Source: Paratinospora sagittata
Lineage: Eukaryota > Streptophyta > Magnoliopsida > Ranunculales > Menispermaceae
Reading direction: 5' to 3'
Length of the DNA stretch: 64,000 nt
Assembly (NCBI GenBank): GCA_035771175.1
Contig: CM069613.1
Span: 7,803,501-7,867,500 of the forward strand
Under the pieces are notes generated by a model, which made no database searches, was not told where the DNA came from, and saw only the letters and a list, made by a program, of their open reading frames with translations. A program made the translations under genes and the position numbers. Shown one piece after another: positions 12,263 through 23,695 of the stretch (the stretch's first letter is position 1; every line of letters starts with the position of its first letter).

Positions 12263-12267
12263 CAATG

Positions 12268-13805
12268 TGTTGGCCTAGATTAGAGTCCAAGAGGGGGGGT
12301 GAATTGGACTCTATGCAAGATTTTTAACCTTTCAAAAGCAAATGGAAATGAAGAACAAAAAAGGAAAGCAAATACAACACAATATTTTACTTGGTTCGGC
12401 TCTTCAAGCATACGTCCACTACTTGAACTTCCCCGTTCAAGATTTCCCAAAATCCCACTAAGGATCCTACTTCAAGGGTAAGGATCAAACCGGTTACAAT
12501 CTCAACTTCACAGGTGTGAGAAACCTTTACAAGTAAAAGCTAAGCACTCACTCTCAACTTACCGATGACCCAACTCACTTAAAATATAAATGAAATGAAA
12601 ATATGGATTCTCTTACCAAGAACCACCCTTTAAAAGCTTACAGTAAGACTTTGAGATCACCCCTTGAATGCTCAACAAAAATTGATGAAGAGTATGCACA
12701 GTTGAAAGTAAGGAGTCTTTTTTTGAATGCTTTAAAAGATTGAAGATGAACCTCAAAAGCAAGAATCAATATGTATATGTTTCAAATCAAAGTGGATAAA
12801 ACTTTTTGAACACTTAGAAAGTTTGGAGATAGTTCAAAACGTGCTTGGATATCTCTCTAAGTCATTGAATGTTAAAATGAGCAAGAGAGAAACATACATT
12901 AGGGTTTCAATCTCCAAGAAAATTCAAAATTTGAATTTCAAATTTATGTTCAATGCACAAGGATTATCATGAAAATATTAGGAGAGATCCGTTGACAATT
13001 TTAAAAGAAAGGAGTAGCACAAAAGAGGAAATGGCTCAAAAAACGTCGTTTTCAAGAAACCCAGAAAAGTCAGTTTGTATTGTCAAGGTTCACTAGCGCA
13101 TTGGTCAAGTTTCCCGAGAGTTCTAGGATTTTGACAATAACAACCCACTACCGCGCTGGTCTCTGTACTAGCGCGTTGGGTCAAAATCCAGAGACCCAAT
13201 ATTTTTTTGGGTTTATGCTAACGCGTTGTTCACTGTACTAGTGCTGGCAAAGTGACAGAGAGCCCCAAAATTTTTTGGGCTTTCACTAGCGTGCTGGTGG
13301 CTGGTCATTTTCCAGAGACTGAACCCAAAAACAGACCAGGCAGCTAGCGCGCTATAGCTTTTGCTAGCGCACTGTTGGAACCAAAAACATTGAACTTGAG
13401 ATTTTTGAAGATCAAAACCATATTCTTGGAAGCAAATACTTAGATTTGATTTTAAAGACTTGAAAATCATTTGGAAAAGAACATTCCTGGTTCAAAAACA
13501 TTTTTAAAGGATTTTTAAGGAATTTATCAAACGTGATTGAAATACTTAGCAAGAGTAAAATCATGTTTATGCACTTTGCCGAGAATGCATGGGGGGAACC
13601 TTACAACCTAAACAAGATCTAAGCAAATTACAATGAAATGGAATTTGAGTCTTCATGCTTGATCTTGAATGAATGTCTAGCTCTCTTGGTGTGATCTTGA
13701 TGTGCTTAGTTGAAAAGCTTATTTTCAAATTTGGAACATAAGATATTTTGTTTGTAATCATCAAAATAACCATCATGGAGGGTCATTGACTCATTTGGTC
13801 CAACA
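12268..13805 (-). mobile_element. Solo LTR, SIRE-like copia, TSD CAATG
   Basis: Starts TGTTGGCCTAGATTAG and ends GGTCCAACA, flanked by a perfect 5-bp duplication CAATG (12263-12267 and 13806-13810). No coding sequence lies inside, so it is a solo LTR left by LTR-LTR recombination. It shares a G-run then TGAATTGG near one end, and TTTGTTTGTaATCATCAAAA near the other, with the LTRs at 31.1-36.2, 31.8-34.5 and 44.7-47.5 kb. Minus orientation is inferred from the 36163 polypurine tract of that family. A cluster of CTAGCGCGCTGG-like words lies at 13090-13375. Confidence 0.85.
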
Positions 13806-13810
13806 CAATG

Positions 13811-15879
13811 TGTTCATGAACTTATGATGTTTGATACCAATACAACAATTCACTTGCAGCTAGCTTGTTTGTGATAAAACAATGCATGATGGTCATGTAT
13901 GTAGAGCATGCCTATTATTTTCAACCAAAGCTTTAGTTATTTTTTACACTAATAATTCTATTAGTTAGTTTCTTATTCAATTTAGGACTCTTGTTTTAGT
14001 ATAAAATAAGAGCATTGACCATCAGGATCTATCTTTGATTTAAAAGTTAAATCTTTTTACTTGTTAGATTATTTTCTTTCTTGCTTCCATGAATGAATTT
14101 ACATTAGTTTTCCGACATTCTGTTTTTAACCTCATGTTGAAGAGAGCATGGAGGGAAGGCAATTGCTACTACTAGTCATAATTTGGTTTCCAGTTTTTCG
14201 CTCTGTTGTAGAAAACTTCTTGTAGTTTACTCGGATCTAATGGGAGAAAATTACCTTTCTTGTCAATTTTGTCATAACATTCTATAATCTATGTGCAGCG
14301 AGTTTTAGTAATTACATACAATTAGTTGGATCTAGTTTGAGTAAATTTTATGATGAAAGCAGTCTTTTTTCCTTCTTTAATACAATTTGTGAAATATTAA
14401 GTTGACCAATGATGACTTTAGCATGCATAACAAACAGATAAAATTGAGATTGAATAAGTTTGGGAGAGTTTACAAATATCTTCAATAGAGGTTTAAATTA
14501 ATGTTTGGGTTCATGGTAGCTGGAAAGAAGTCCAATAATAACACTTTAATAGTTTGAGGGCTCTTATAGGGTGAGGGAAAGGTTAAAATTGACAACAATG
14601 TTGGTAGTAAGAAAAGTTATAAATGCGATGATTGGATCTAGATGTAGCAAAATGTTTATTAGAGAGAAAGTGGATTTGTGTTGCTGTCTTAATGATTGGC
14701 TATGGCATAGGCAAGGATGACAGTAGAACAACTAAAGAAGTGGTTAGAAAAATAATGAAATTTCTTTGAATAAATATTTTTATGATTTGTTTATAACAAT
14801 AATCATTTATTTGGATAAAGTCAACCTTAGGCAACTCAACAAAGTTTTTTCTCAACTGCATTGCGTCAACTACATAATGCCCTAGTTAGAAAAGGAGGAC
14901 AATATTGTTCACTGCTGCCATTGCATGGGGGGGTTGTAGGGGGGAATTGCATTTGCTAGTGTCCAATTGTTCTGTATAGAGAGAGAAAGATAGGTGAGAT
15001 TGAGAGGGGCTTTCGAGGATGACAAAAATGGTCTTTTCTCGACTACGTGAATTCTTTGCTTTAAGCCAAAACCTTATTGGCAAATGGCTCGGGAATCAAC
15101 AATCCATTGAAACTACATAAAATAGATGGAGAGCGAAGAGATTAGCAAATAGATGCATACCTCGAGCAAATGAGGAGCTCAACCAACTTCAACAATACGA
15201 GGTTGACAAGCATCGGAACAAAAATGGCAACAAAGGGAAAAAGGGCACTTAGTCAAGTTGGATCAAATGTTGTGCCATCGGGGAAGTCATCAATGGAAGC
15301 GGAAGGCATGGATGGTTAAGGACTATGAGAACAAGTGCAACTCGGTATTTGACATGAAGGTAATGATGCAAGATGATAGCAAAGATTCTTTATAGGGTGT
15401 GATGGGGATGACGAGATCTTTGAAAGATGAATGGAAATATGGGAACTCCCCAACCAGTTTACCTTGAGGAACTTTTTTTCTAGAAGCTTCAAGATCATTC
15501 CAAGATGTTCTATCTCTATGTGTGACAACTACATATCCCAAACCAGCTTTTGGATAAAGTAATGGGCTCTCTGACTCCCTTTCCCCAGAAAACTAATCCG
15601 CAAGACCTCTAAAACCTCAAACTGAGCCAAAACAATGATGCTCAACCATCTAATCGACCCTTAGATGATGTTCTAATTCTAGAGGCAAACTTTACAGCTC
15701 CCAATGAAATCCCATCTGTAGAGTATGTCCCCGTAGAAATGTTTGAAGTTCGAGTGGTGACAGATTAGTGACCTTCAACCAACAATAACTTAGTGGATAT
15801 ATATATTTTTTTGAGAGTAAACAAGGATATGTGTTAAAAGTATAACAGTCATAAAACTACAAAAGTAGATCAGGTCAGT
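13811..15879. other. No recognisable gene
   Basis: AT-rich, with only short frames. Around 15120-15780 the base composition is more even and coding-like fragments appear on both strands, with many stops. This may be a decayed transposase or retroelement, but I recognise no motif. Confidence 0.4.
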
Positions 15880-16279
15880 ATGGCGGGCCAAGAATTGGAT
15901 GGGCTTCGACACCAGGGGTCCAGGGCGTCTTATGAAATGGGGGCCACATCCTTGGGAGCTGATGCTGATCACGTGGTCCATGATACAGAGAAGGGTATCG
16001 ACTCTTTCGGTATTCCTGGTTCTCGACGTGACGATATGGTGAATAACTTGAGAACTAGTTCCCAGGTTTTTAAACAAGGTCAAATCTTTATTTCACAGGA
16101 TGAAAACTTTTACAAAGCGAATTGTAGGAGATGCTCGAAAGGGGTTCTATCCCAAAACAACGACGACCCACACCCGACAAAAGGTGGTGTCTCGCGAAGG
16201 AAGCTTAGAAAGGAGAGATAAGTTGCGGGGTTACATGGGGATTCATCGGCAGCACGAAGCATCATGAAAGTGGGTTCAG

Positions 16280-19226
16280 ATGTTCCCCTCAAATCGTCAG
16301 GAAGGCGTTCGGAGGATTACTTCTGATCATCGGCCTATCTTATTAGACACTGTTGCCATCAAATGGGGACCTCCGCCATTTCGTTTTGAAAATGTGTGGC
16401 TCTCCCATAGAGATTTTCAGCATAATATTGAACAGTGGTGGAGGGATGCTAGGCCTTTGGCAGAGAGGGACACAGAGTTATGATGAAGCTGCAGTAGGTG
16501 AAGGAGTCCATAAGACAGTGGGATAGGGACGTTTTTGGGCTTACATGTCATAAGAAGAAAGTGGTGGAAGACATCATTTGTTCGATGGATGTTATGGAGG
16601 AATCGGGTAAATGAAATACGAAATTGTCTTCCTTTCGTAATCTTTATAAGGTAAAATTGGAGGAGCTTTGTATTAGGGAAGACAAGATTGCTATTCAGAA
16701 GGCTAAAATCAAATGGCTTAAGGAAGGGGATGCAAATTCAAAGTTCTTTCACAGTCTTCTTAATTCTCGTCGCAATAGGAATGCCATATCTTCTATTATG
16801 ACGGATTTTTGGGGGGGGGGGGGTATCAACCTTTGATGTGGAGGTGATAAGGGCTGCTGTCTTTAGCTGTGATGGTTCAAAGCTCCCGGACCACATGGCT
16901 TCTCCTTATTTTTTTTCAGAAGGCATGGGAGGTGGTTAAGGATGATGTAATGTTGGTTGTTGAGGATTTCTTCCAGACGGGCATTATTAATGCTTCGGTA
17001 AATGAGACATTTATTTGTTTAATTCCAAAACGCCCAGATGTCCGATGTTTAAAGGACTCCTGGCCTATTAGCCTTGTATTTAGTTTATATAAGATAATTG
17101 TGAAGGCACTCTCTTTGAGACTCCGATCGGTTCTCAGTAGTATGGTGGGGGACACTCAGTTCGCATTCATTGAGGGGCGTCAGATTCTTGATGCCGTTCT
17201 TGTGGCAAATGAGGATTTCAGGTCGCGGGGGGTTGAGGGCGTCTTGTTTAAAGTTGATTTTGCAAAAGCTTATGATTCGGTCGAGTGGAATTTCCTTGAA
17301 TATGTGATGCATAGGAAAGGATTCGGGGCCAAATGGATATCATGAATGATGGGATGTGTTCAGTCAGTATCCTATTCTGTGATGGTGAATGGTTGCCCTA
17401 GGGGCAAATTTCGGGTTGGGTGAGGTCTTCGTCAAGATGATCCTCTGTCTCCCTTTTTGTTTACTCTGGTGGTGCATATGTTGGGGTGTTTGATGACTAG
17501 AGGAAGACAGGCTGATGTGGTAAAAGGGTTTCGGCTTGGGGGTGATGGTTTCGAAGTGACCCACCTACAATTTGCCGCTGACACACTTTTTCTCCTTCAG
17601 GGGAAAGAAATGAACGTGCTTGATGCTTTAAAGCTCCTTCATTGTTTTTGTGAATTTTCTAGGGTTAAAGGTAAATTTGAACAAGTGTCAAATGGTGGGT
17701 GTTAATATGGATCACGAGGCGCTATTGAGACTCGCTAATGTGGCACGGTGTTCAGTGGGCTCATGGCCCATGCAGTATCTTGGTCTTCCTTTGGGTGGTG
17801 ATCCAAGGTCTCATACTTTTTGGGACCCGGTGGTTAACGCGATATCTAGACATCTTGATGGGTGGAAACGTGCTTTTTTTTCAAAAGGGGGTCAATAAGC
17901 TTTGATTCGATCTGTTCTCCTTGCTATTCCATCTTATTTCTTGTCCTTTTTTAAAATTCCTATTGGTATGGCAAACAAAATTGAGAGGAGGATCAAACAC
18001 TTTTTTTGGGGTTGTTCAGGTGACAAGGGTCTGAGATTTTTGGTAAAATGAAGGACTGTGCAGAGGCCTATGGAGGAAGGGGGTCTTGATATCGGGAATA
18101 TTACAAAGAGGAACATTGCTTTATGTGGTAAATGGCTGTGGAGATTTTTGGGAGAAAAGAATTCCTTATGGGCTCGGGTAATTACTAGTAGATATGGTTG
18201 GATGGACTTCATGGGTGGGGGTAATAACGCCATAATTCATAAACGATTCACATGTAGAGGTCTGTGGAAGTTCATTGCATCATTGGGACCAGTGGTTGCA
18301 CCTCATGTTAGGCGTTCAGTTGGTAGTGGGGATCTTTTCCGTTTTGGGAAGATAGATGGCTTGGCCCGTGTCCTTTTACAAAATCTTTTCCTCACCTTTT
18401 AAGGATTTCTACCTTGCATAATCATCCGATTTGTGCCTTTTTGTCCCTTGTCTCTCCCTCTCATCACTCAGGTTCCCCTTCTTGGAATTTCCACCTATCG
18501 AGAAATCTCACTGCGAGAGAGCATGTTGAGATCATTTCCTGATTACCTTCACTTGTGTGTGTTAGACTTTCCTCCCATCCCGATAGGTTCACCTGGTCTT
18601 TGGAAACAAATGGATTATTCTCATGCAAATCTCTCCGAGCTGCTCTCAACAACTGGTCCCAAGCTTCCTCTTTTCCCTTAGCCTCCATCATCTGGCATTC
18701 GCAGGTTCCTTCTAAGGTTAAAGTTTTGGTTGGATATTGGCATATAAACGTCTTAATGCCATGGACGTCATGCAAAGAAAACTATCATTCATGTGTATCT
18801 ACCCTCACTGTTGCTTATTTTGTCTTCAGGATAGTGAATCTATGGATCATATTTTTTTTATCTTGCTCATTCGCTCAATGTTTGTGGGATCGGTGGGGCG
18901 CTTTCTCTGGGAATAGATTTCTTCAACCTCACACGTTGGAGGAGTGCTTCTCATTAGCTCAGAGTACAATAGTATCTAGTGTTGGCAAGGATGCGGCTAT
19001 GTTGGCCTCTCTTTCCAGACTATGGTGTTTATGGTTGGAGAGGAACGACAAAGTGTTCCATAATAGATCTAGGGATGTTGATCAATTGTGGGAGTTTATT
19101 AAGTTCACTGCTAGCTCCTGGGCCTTCTCGGCTAACTTGGGTCAGGACCTCTCTTTGGCAGATTGGGTGGGTGACTGGGGTAGATGTTTGTTTTGTTTGT
19201 ATTGTGTGTTTTTACAAGGGTTTTAG
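16280..19226 (+). pseudogene. LINE ORF2 remnant with altered RT catalytic box
   Basis: Pieces in order: the endonuclease C-terminus (16280-16483), IAIQKAKIKWLKEGDANSKF (about 16690), and RT from 16869 with NETFICLIPKRPD, FIEGRQILDAVLVANE and FKVDFAKAYDS. The catalytic box at 17571-17582 reads FAAD instead of FADD, so the first catalytic aspartate is lost. Then come PMQYLGLPLGGDPRSHTFWD (about 17770), HLDGWKRAFFSKGGQ, and zf-RVT (18555-19226) with DRFTWSLETNGLFSCKS and WLERNDKVFHNRS. Each piece is in a different frame or separated by stops. Dead. Confidence 0.8.
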
Positions 19227-19316
19227 GAGCTTGCTAGTCTTTTGTGCTTCTTGTGTTGGGGTTATTATGCACTGTTCGTGCATAGTTTTGTATCTCCTTA
19301 TTTCCTAATGAAATCT
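16280..19316 (+). mobile_element. L1-type LINE, 5'-truncated, plus strand
   Basis: Carries the end of an endonuclease (EGVRRITSDHRPILLDT, about 16303), then RT and zf-RVT, and ends around 19316 with TTATTTCCTAATGAAATCT and no poly(A) tail. The next base on the right belongs to the inverted viral arm. The 5' boundary is unclear. An unassigned frame of 113 codons (15880-16221) precedes it, which I cannot match to any LINE domain. Confidence 0.75.
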
Positions 19317-20416
19317 CAAGTTCTGCTAAAGCTGCATCTTCAACTTCTTGTTCTGCAAGTATTTCCTCGTAAGTCAGAGGAGTATTATCTCTGAATTGTG
19401 GAGGAGGAGGATCTGGACTGTAGGGTGCTAAGGACTGAACCAGAGAAGAAAGATGTTTTTCTGGGATTAATTCTCTGGGACCTTGAATCACAGGTGGAGG
19501 AGTTTCTGACTGGTTGTTGATGTCGTTCAAGAAACTACATAAGCCATTTATAACCTGTGTTGTCAGAGAGCCTGAATATGTCTGAAATTGCTGAAGATAC
19601 TGTTCTGTAATTAACCCTTGAGGAGAATCAGAATAGGGCTGATGACATGTATATTGCATGTTTTCTTGGAGGCTGTAACTGACGAATTTTCTCAATGTGA
19701 GTAATCCAGGTGGATAAGGGAGTAAATAATTGTAGACAGTCCTTTATTCGTGAAGACTGAGGCTTCTGGAGCTGCTTGAGTAGCTTTAATGGTAGAAAAG
19801 CTATGGCGATCTTGTAGAGACAAGACACACACCAAATATACCAATACAAGTTATCAGTGAGTATGGTACGTAGGTGTATAATGAACATATATGAGCAAGT
19901 TTGGTTAAATGGATTGCTATGTTGGATCTGTTCTGGGAAGTCCATTAGATGCCGATGGACATAATAAAACATTTTGGACCGGGCTAACTCATTTACCTCA
20001 TGGGCCGTTGTAGGTTCAGTACTGTCCGGTGGAACAGTGATGGCACATATAAGAGGTATGGACCCAAATTGGTAGTACAATTGAATGGGCTTGAGCCGTG
20101 TACCAATCTTGGGCTGTAACAGGAGAGGGAGATTGAAGCATCCTGTTAGTAATGAGGCTTGAGCCTTGGATTTTTGTATGGGCCTGGTTAGAAAATCTGC
20201 TAAGACGTTTTTCTGGCCTGGAATATGCTTAACAGTAAAATTATACTGTGTAAACCATTCCTGTAGGCGTAATAGTTGTGCAGAAGGTACCATTTTATTT
20301 TTGAAATCCAACATTTTGGGAAAAGAGGAATTATCCATCTGAATTTCAAAATGAGTTGGACGAAGGAAGAAAACAAACTTCTGAATACCATTTTTGACTG
20401 CAAGAATCTCTTTAAT
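19317..20416 (-). pseudogene. Endogenous caulimovirid RNase H and C-terminal region, left arm
   Basis: The main minus-strand frame runs 20338-19628 with FTVKHIPGQKNVLADFLTR, the end of a pararetroviral RNase H domain. About 190 residues without an integrase follow. A 2-bp deletion near 19649, relative to the plus-strand copy, shifts the frame. The rest of the C-terminus, including a TYEEILAEQE motif, is in the frame down to 19317. Absence of integrase after RNase H, together with the nearby tRNA-Met primer site and movement-protein start, points to Caulimoviridae rather than an LTR retrotransposon. Not expressible as an intact protein. Confidence 0.75.
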
Positions 20417-20720
20417 GGAGATATTTTGAGTTTTGCTTGAAGATTATCAACATCTTGGATAAGATAAAGCTTAGGTACACTGGTATATGGAAGAAACTGT
20501 TGTTTATAAAGAATACCTGTGGGAAGGATTCTGAGTTTTGTCATTGAATAAATGTCCATGCCGAGTAAGATATCTTTGTCAGGCAGATCACAACCAATGA
20601 TGTGAGTCAAGATAATTAAATCTGGGAAGAACTTCAAACCAACTTTCTATGCTGTGATGAGATTTGTTTGAAATACTTCATTATTGGCTGCTTTGAATAA
20701 TTCCTTATGGGGCTTCCAAC
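20417..20720 (-). pseudogene. Endogenous caulimovirid protease-region fragment (palindrome spacer)
   Basis: On the minus strand this reads LPDKDILLGMDIYSMTKLRI, resembling the C-terminal part of a retroviral-type aspartic protease (the ILLGMD segment). The stretch then runs into the RNase H part at 20416, so most of the reverse transcriptase is deleted. On the other side it abuts the plus-strand copy at 20721. The assignment to protease rests on this one motif. Confidence 0.55.
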
Positions 20721-21962
20721 ATTAAAGAGATTCTTGCAGTCAAAAATGGTATTCAGAAGTTTGCTTTCTTCCTTCGTCCAGCTCATTTTGAAATTCAGAT
20801 GGATAATTCCTCTTTTCCTAAAATGCTGGATTTCAAAAATAAAATGGTACCTTCTGCTCAACTATTACGCCTACAGGAATGGTTTACACAGTATAATTTT
20901 ACTGTTAAGCATATTCCAGGCCAGAAAAACGTCTTAGCAGATTTTCTAACCAGGCCCATACAAAAATTCAAGGCTCAAGCCTCATTACTAACAGGATGCT
21001 TCAATCTCCCTCTCCTGTTACAGCCCAAGATTGTTACACGGCCCAAGCCCATTCAATTGTACTACCAATTTGGGTCCATACCTCTTATATGTGCCATCAC
21101 TGTTCCACCGGACAGTACTGAACCAACAACGGCCCATGAGGTAAATGAGTTAGCCCGGTCCAAAATGTTTTATTATGCCCATCGACATCTGATGGACTTC
21201 CTAGAACAGATCCAACATGGCAATCCATTTAACCAAACTCGCCCATATCTGTTCATTATACACCTACGTACCATACTCACTGATAACTTGTATTGGTATA
21301 TTTGGTGTGTGTCTTGTCTCTACAAGATCGCCATAACTTTTCTACCATTAAAGCTACTCAAGCAGCTGCAGAAGCCTCAGTCTTCCCGAATAAAGGACTG
21401 TCTACAATTATTTGCCCCCTTATCCACCTGGATTACTCACATTGAGCAAATTCGTCAGTTACAGCCTCCAAGAAAACATGCAATATACATATGTCATCAG
21501 CCCTATTCTGATTCTCCTCAAGGGTTAATTGCAGAACATTATCTTCAGCAATTTCAGACATATTCAGGCTCTCTGACAACACAGGTTATAAATGGCTTAT
21601 GTAGTTTCTTGAACGACATCAACAACCAGTCAGAAACTCCTCCACCTGTGATTCAAGGTCCCAGAGAATTAATCCCAGAAAAACATCTTTCTTCTCTGGT
21701 TCAGTCCTTAGCACCCTACAGTCCAGATCCTCCTCCTCCACAATTCAGAGATAATACTCCTCTGACTTACGAGGAAATACTTGCAGAACAAGAAGCTGAA
21801 GATGCAGCTTTAGCAGAACTTGGTCTTACCCTTTCTCGTCCTGACGAACCTTACCAGTGTACTCAAGACTACTGGGATTCCCTCGACATAGATGAGGAAA
21901 CCGAAGAGAATCTTTCCCCCTCACACTCGTATTCCCATACGCCGCCGGCAAGATCTCCATGA
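20721..21962 (+). pseudogene. Endogenous caulimovirid RNase H and C-terminal region, right arm
   Basis: A 387-codon open frame (20799-21962) begins inside the RNase H domain and includes FTVKHIPGQKNVLADFLTR. It continues through about 330 residues to a Pro/Glu-rich acidic tail (DPPPPQFRDN, then EETEENLSPSHSYS). The catalytic RT part is missing, so this is the 3' end of the viral polyprotein only. It matches the minus-strand arm almost base for base to 21822 and then extends further. No integrase is present. Confidence 0.75.
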
Positions 21963-22562
21963 TCCTCTCCGATTATACTCATATCCTCGCCTCAGGTTAA
22001 CCTCGATGATTTGTGCTTTGTACAGTCACCACCATAACCAAGCTCACACTGAACTTCCCAATGTTCGTCCTCTTCTTCATCGACGCATCTACCATAGTTC
22101 TTTCAACATCCCGAGAAATCTTCATCGCACAGGTATGTTTTCTACCTTGCTGGTTTCCTCTCCTATGTTTTCACCCGCCACGTCAACACCAACAACGTCA
22201 ACTTCTCCTTCACCTGTCCAGTCTGCCAGCCTTGCAGATTCTATCTTATCCTCCGAATCCGACCATGTGTCTCCACATGATGCTGTCTCCACTAATGTCA
22301 CTGTCTCCAGCACAGAAGATGCTAATTCCATCAGCCCATCAACTTTTTGAAAAGCAGTTGAATCTTATCCAAACAGTTACTGTTTGCTTTAAGAAAGTCG
22401 GTCAAAAAGTTCCACTCACCCGACAACTATCCCTATTCACCGGCACACCTCACATGCTGACAACAGACAAGCGTCCAGTCTCCATCAACTTTTCCTCGTG
22501 CTCATCCACCAGCTGTCCTCGGATTCGAAAGTCTTTGAAGTCCGCAAGCTTGTTCAATCCTC
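21963..22562 (+). other. Viral 3' region upstream of the genomic promoter
   Basis: Downstream of the polyprotein stop. Overlapping frames here (21892-22350 and 22013-22603) have Ser/Pro/His-rich, low-information translations and look spurious. By position this is the region before the pregenomic promoter of a caulimovirid. Confidence 0.45.
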
Positions 22563-22570
22563 TATATAAG
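22563..22570 (+). promoter_or_regulatory. TATA box of a pararetroviral (35S-like) promoter
   Basis: TATATAAG, followed by GAGATCATTTCTTCAG, resembles the core of caulimovirid pregenomic RNA promoters. It lies about 220 bp upstream of the tRNA-Met primer site, in the correct order and strand. Activity in the plant is unknown. Confidence 0.65.
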
Positions 22571-22786
22571 GAGATCATTTCTTCAGTTCAAGACAAGACC
22601 TAGTTACGAAGTTCAAGAGTCCCTTCCAGATCATGAGTCTTCTGTATTTTCTGAAGTTTGTTTCCGCAGTTGTTTATGTTTTCAGTTTGTATTTACATAT
22701 CTCGTACTTAGAGTTTGTACTGTATGTTTGCCTAGGTGTTTAAAATATCCTAGAAGTCTACTTGTTGTGATAGTAGAAACCCTTCA

Positions 22787-22800
22787 TGGTATCAGAGCCA
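22787..22800 (+). promoter_or_regulatory. tRNA-Met primer-binding site of the caulimovirid
   Basis: TGGTATCAGAGCCA is an exact match to the initiator-Met tRNA complement used by all Caulimoviridae. It follows the TATA box at 22563 and precedes the leader and first ORF. Confidence 0.75.
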
Positions 22801-23253
22801 TCCCTCTCTCCTTTGCAGAGCAGGTATATGTATGTTAAGTTTGTACTATGTAATGTCTAGCCATATTTCCTTACTTGGATTATGTGTTATTATCTTAATA
22901 GTATTGAGTGCATTTGTGTTTTTAAAACTGTTCACTTGTCTCCTTGAACGTTTGCATCACACAATGTTTTCTTCATGACGTCATCCATCGTCAATTCTCT
23001 CCCAGTCTGGTTATTAGTGGTTTTGATTATTCTATTTCTACTTCTTGTCTGTATCTGTCATCTCTGTTTTGTTTTTGTTATTTGTGATTCAGAATCTGAG
23101 TAAATTTCTAGACTCCTATTTGGGTATAGGATAAGTTGTACCTCAGATTACCAAGGTTAGTTGTTTTCACCGGTTTTCCTTGGATACCAAAGGCCCAGTC
23201 CAGCTAGGCCAGGTGAGCCGCAACGCGTAAGTGACATTTAGCCTCCCTATCCA

Positions 23254-23695
23254 GTGGAAGTTTTTGGTGACAATTCTCCTTCTACATCTGCAGCTACCTC
23301 AACTCCTATCCTTAAGTCTTCGTCTTTTAATTTCTCAAGTCTTCCAGAATCATGTCTCAAAAATAAAACATCTAAAATAGGTCAGCTTGTAGAAATCACC
23401 CATATACCAGAAGATAGTAAAGTAAATGAAACCGTCCCTCCTTTGTTAAATCCCTACTCTTTGTTTAAAAATAAACGTCAGTCTGTCAGTTCGTCTATAC
23501 GTACTTTAATTTCTAGAAAGGTCCCTCCAATCAAAAAATATGTCAGAGTACTGCCCTCACAAACTGCCAACTTGAATCCACTCATCAAGAGCAGTATGTT
23601 ACACTGGAGTTTGAACCTGATTTCATACGCCATTGGTTAGCAAACGGATATACACATGTCTATCTTGGCGCAATCAGGCTTGTCTTATCTTATCA
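23254..23695 (+). pseudogene. Endogenous caulimovirid ORF1 start with broken movement protein
   Basis: A 128-codon frame, Ser/Pro-rich at first (STSAATSTPILKSSSFNFSS), then a basic stretch VPPIKKYVRVLPSQT. At about 23570 the frame shifts. The continuation in another frame carries the short signature of caulimovirid movement proteins (YTHVYLGAIRL, near 23650-23685). The sequence then ends against a LINE on the minus strand. Movement proteins make tubules through plasmodesmata; this one is truncated and frameshifted and cannot do so. Confidence 0.7.

Larger units (their letters stand above)
19317..21822. repeat. 1.1-kb inverted repeat of pararetroviral sequence
   Basis: The left arm 19317-20416 (1100 bp) is the reverse complement of the right arm 20721-21822 (1102 bp), around a 304-bp spacer. 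The only length difference I found is the 2-bp deletion near 19649. Comparison of the two translations shows a limited number of substitutions. A transcript across it would fold into a long hairpin. Confidence 0.88.

Noticed and set aside
12268..13805. A gene for a long non-coding RNA, given no ORF but structured content
   Set aside because: Perfect TSD and TG..CA ends show it is a solo LTR.
21892..22603. Two overlapping plus-strand frames of 152 and 196 codons after the viral polyprotein
   Set aside because: Low-complexity Ser/Pro/His translations that overlap each other and run into the TATA box. Composition explains them.
22787..22800. Reading TGGTATCAGAGCCA as the primer site of an ordinary LTR retrotransposon, with an LTR ending CCTTCA
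   Set aside because: No matching LTR copy was found, no integrase follows RNase H, and the next frame carries a caulimovirid movement-protein signature.
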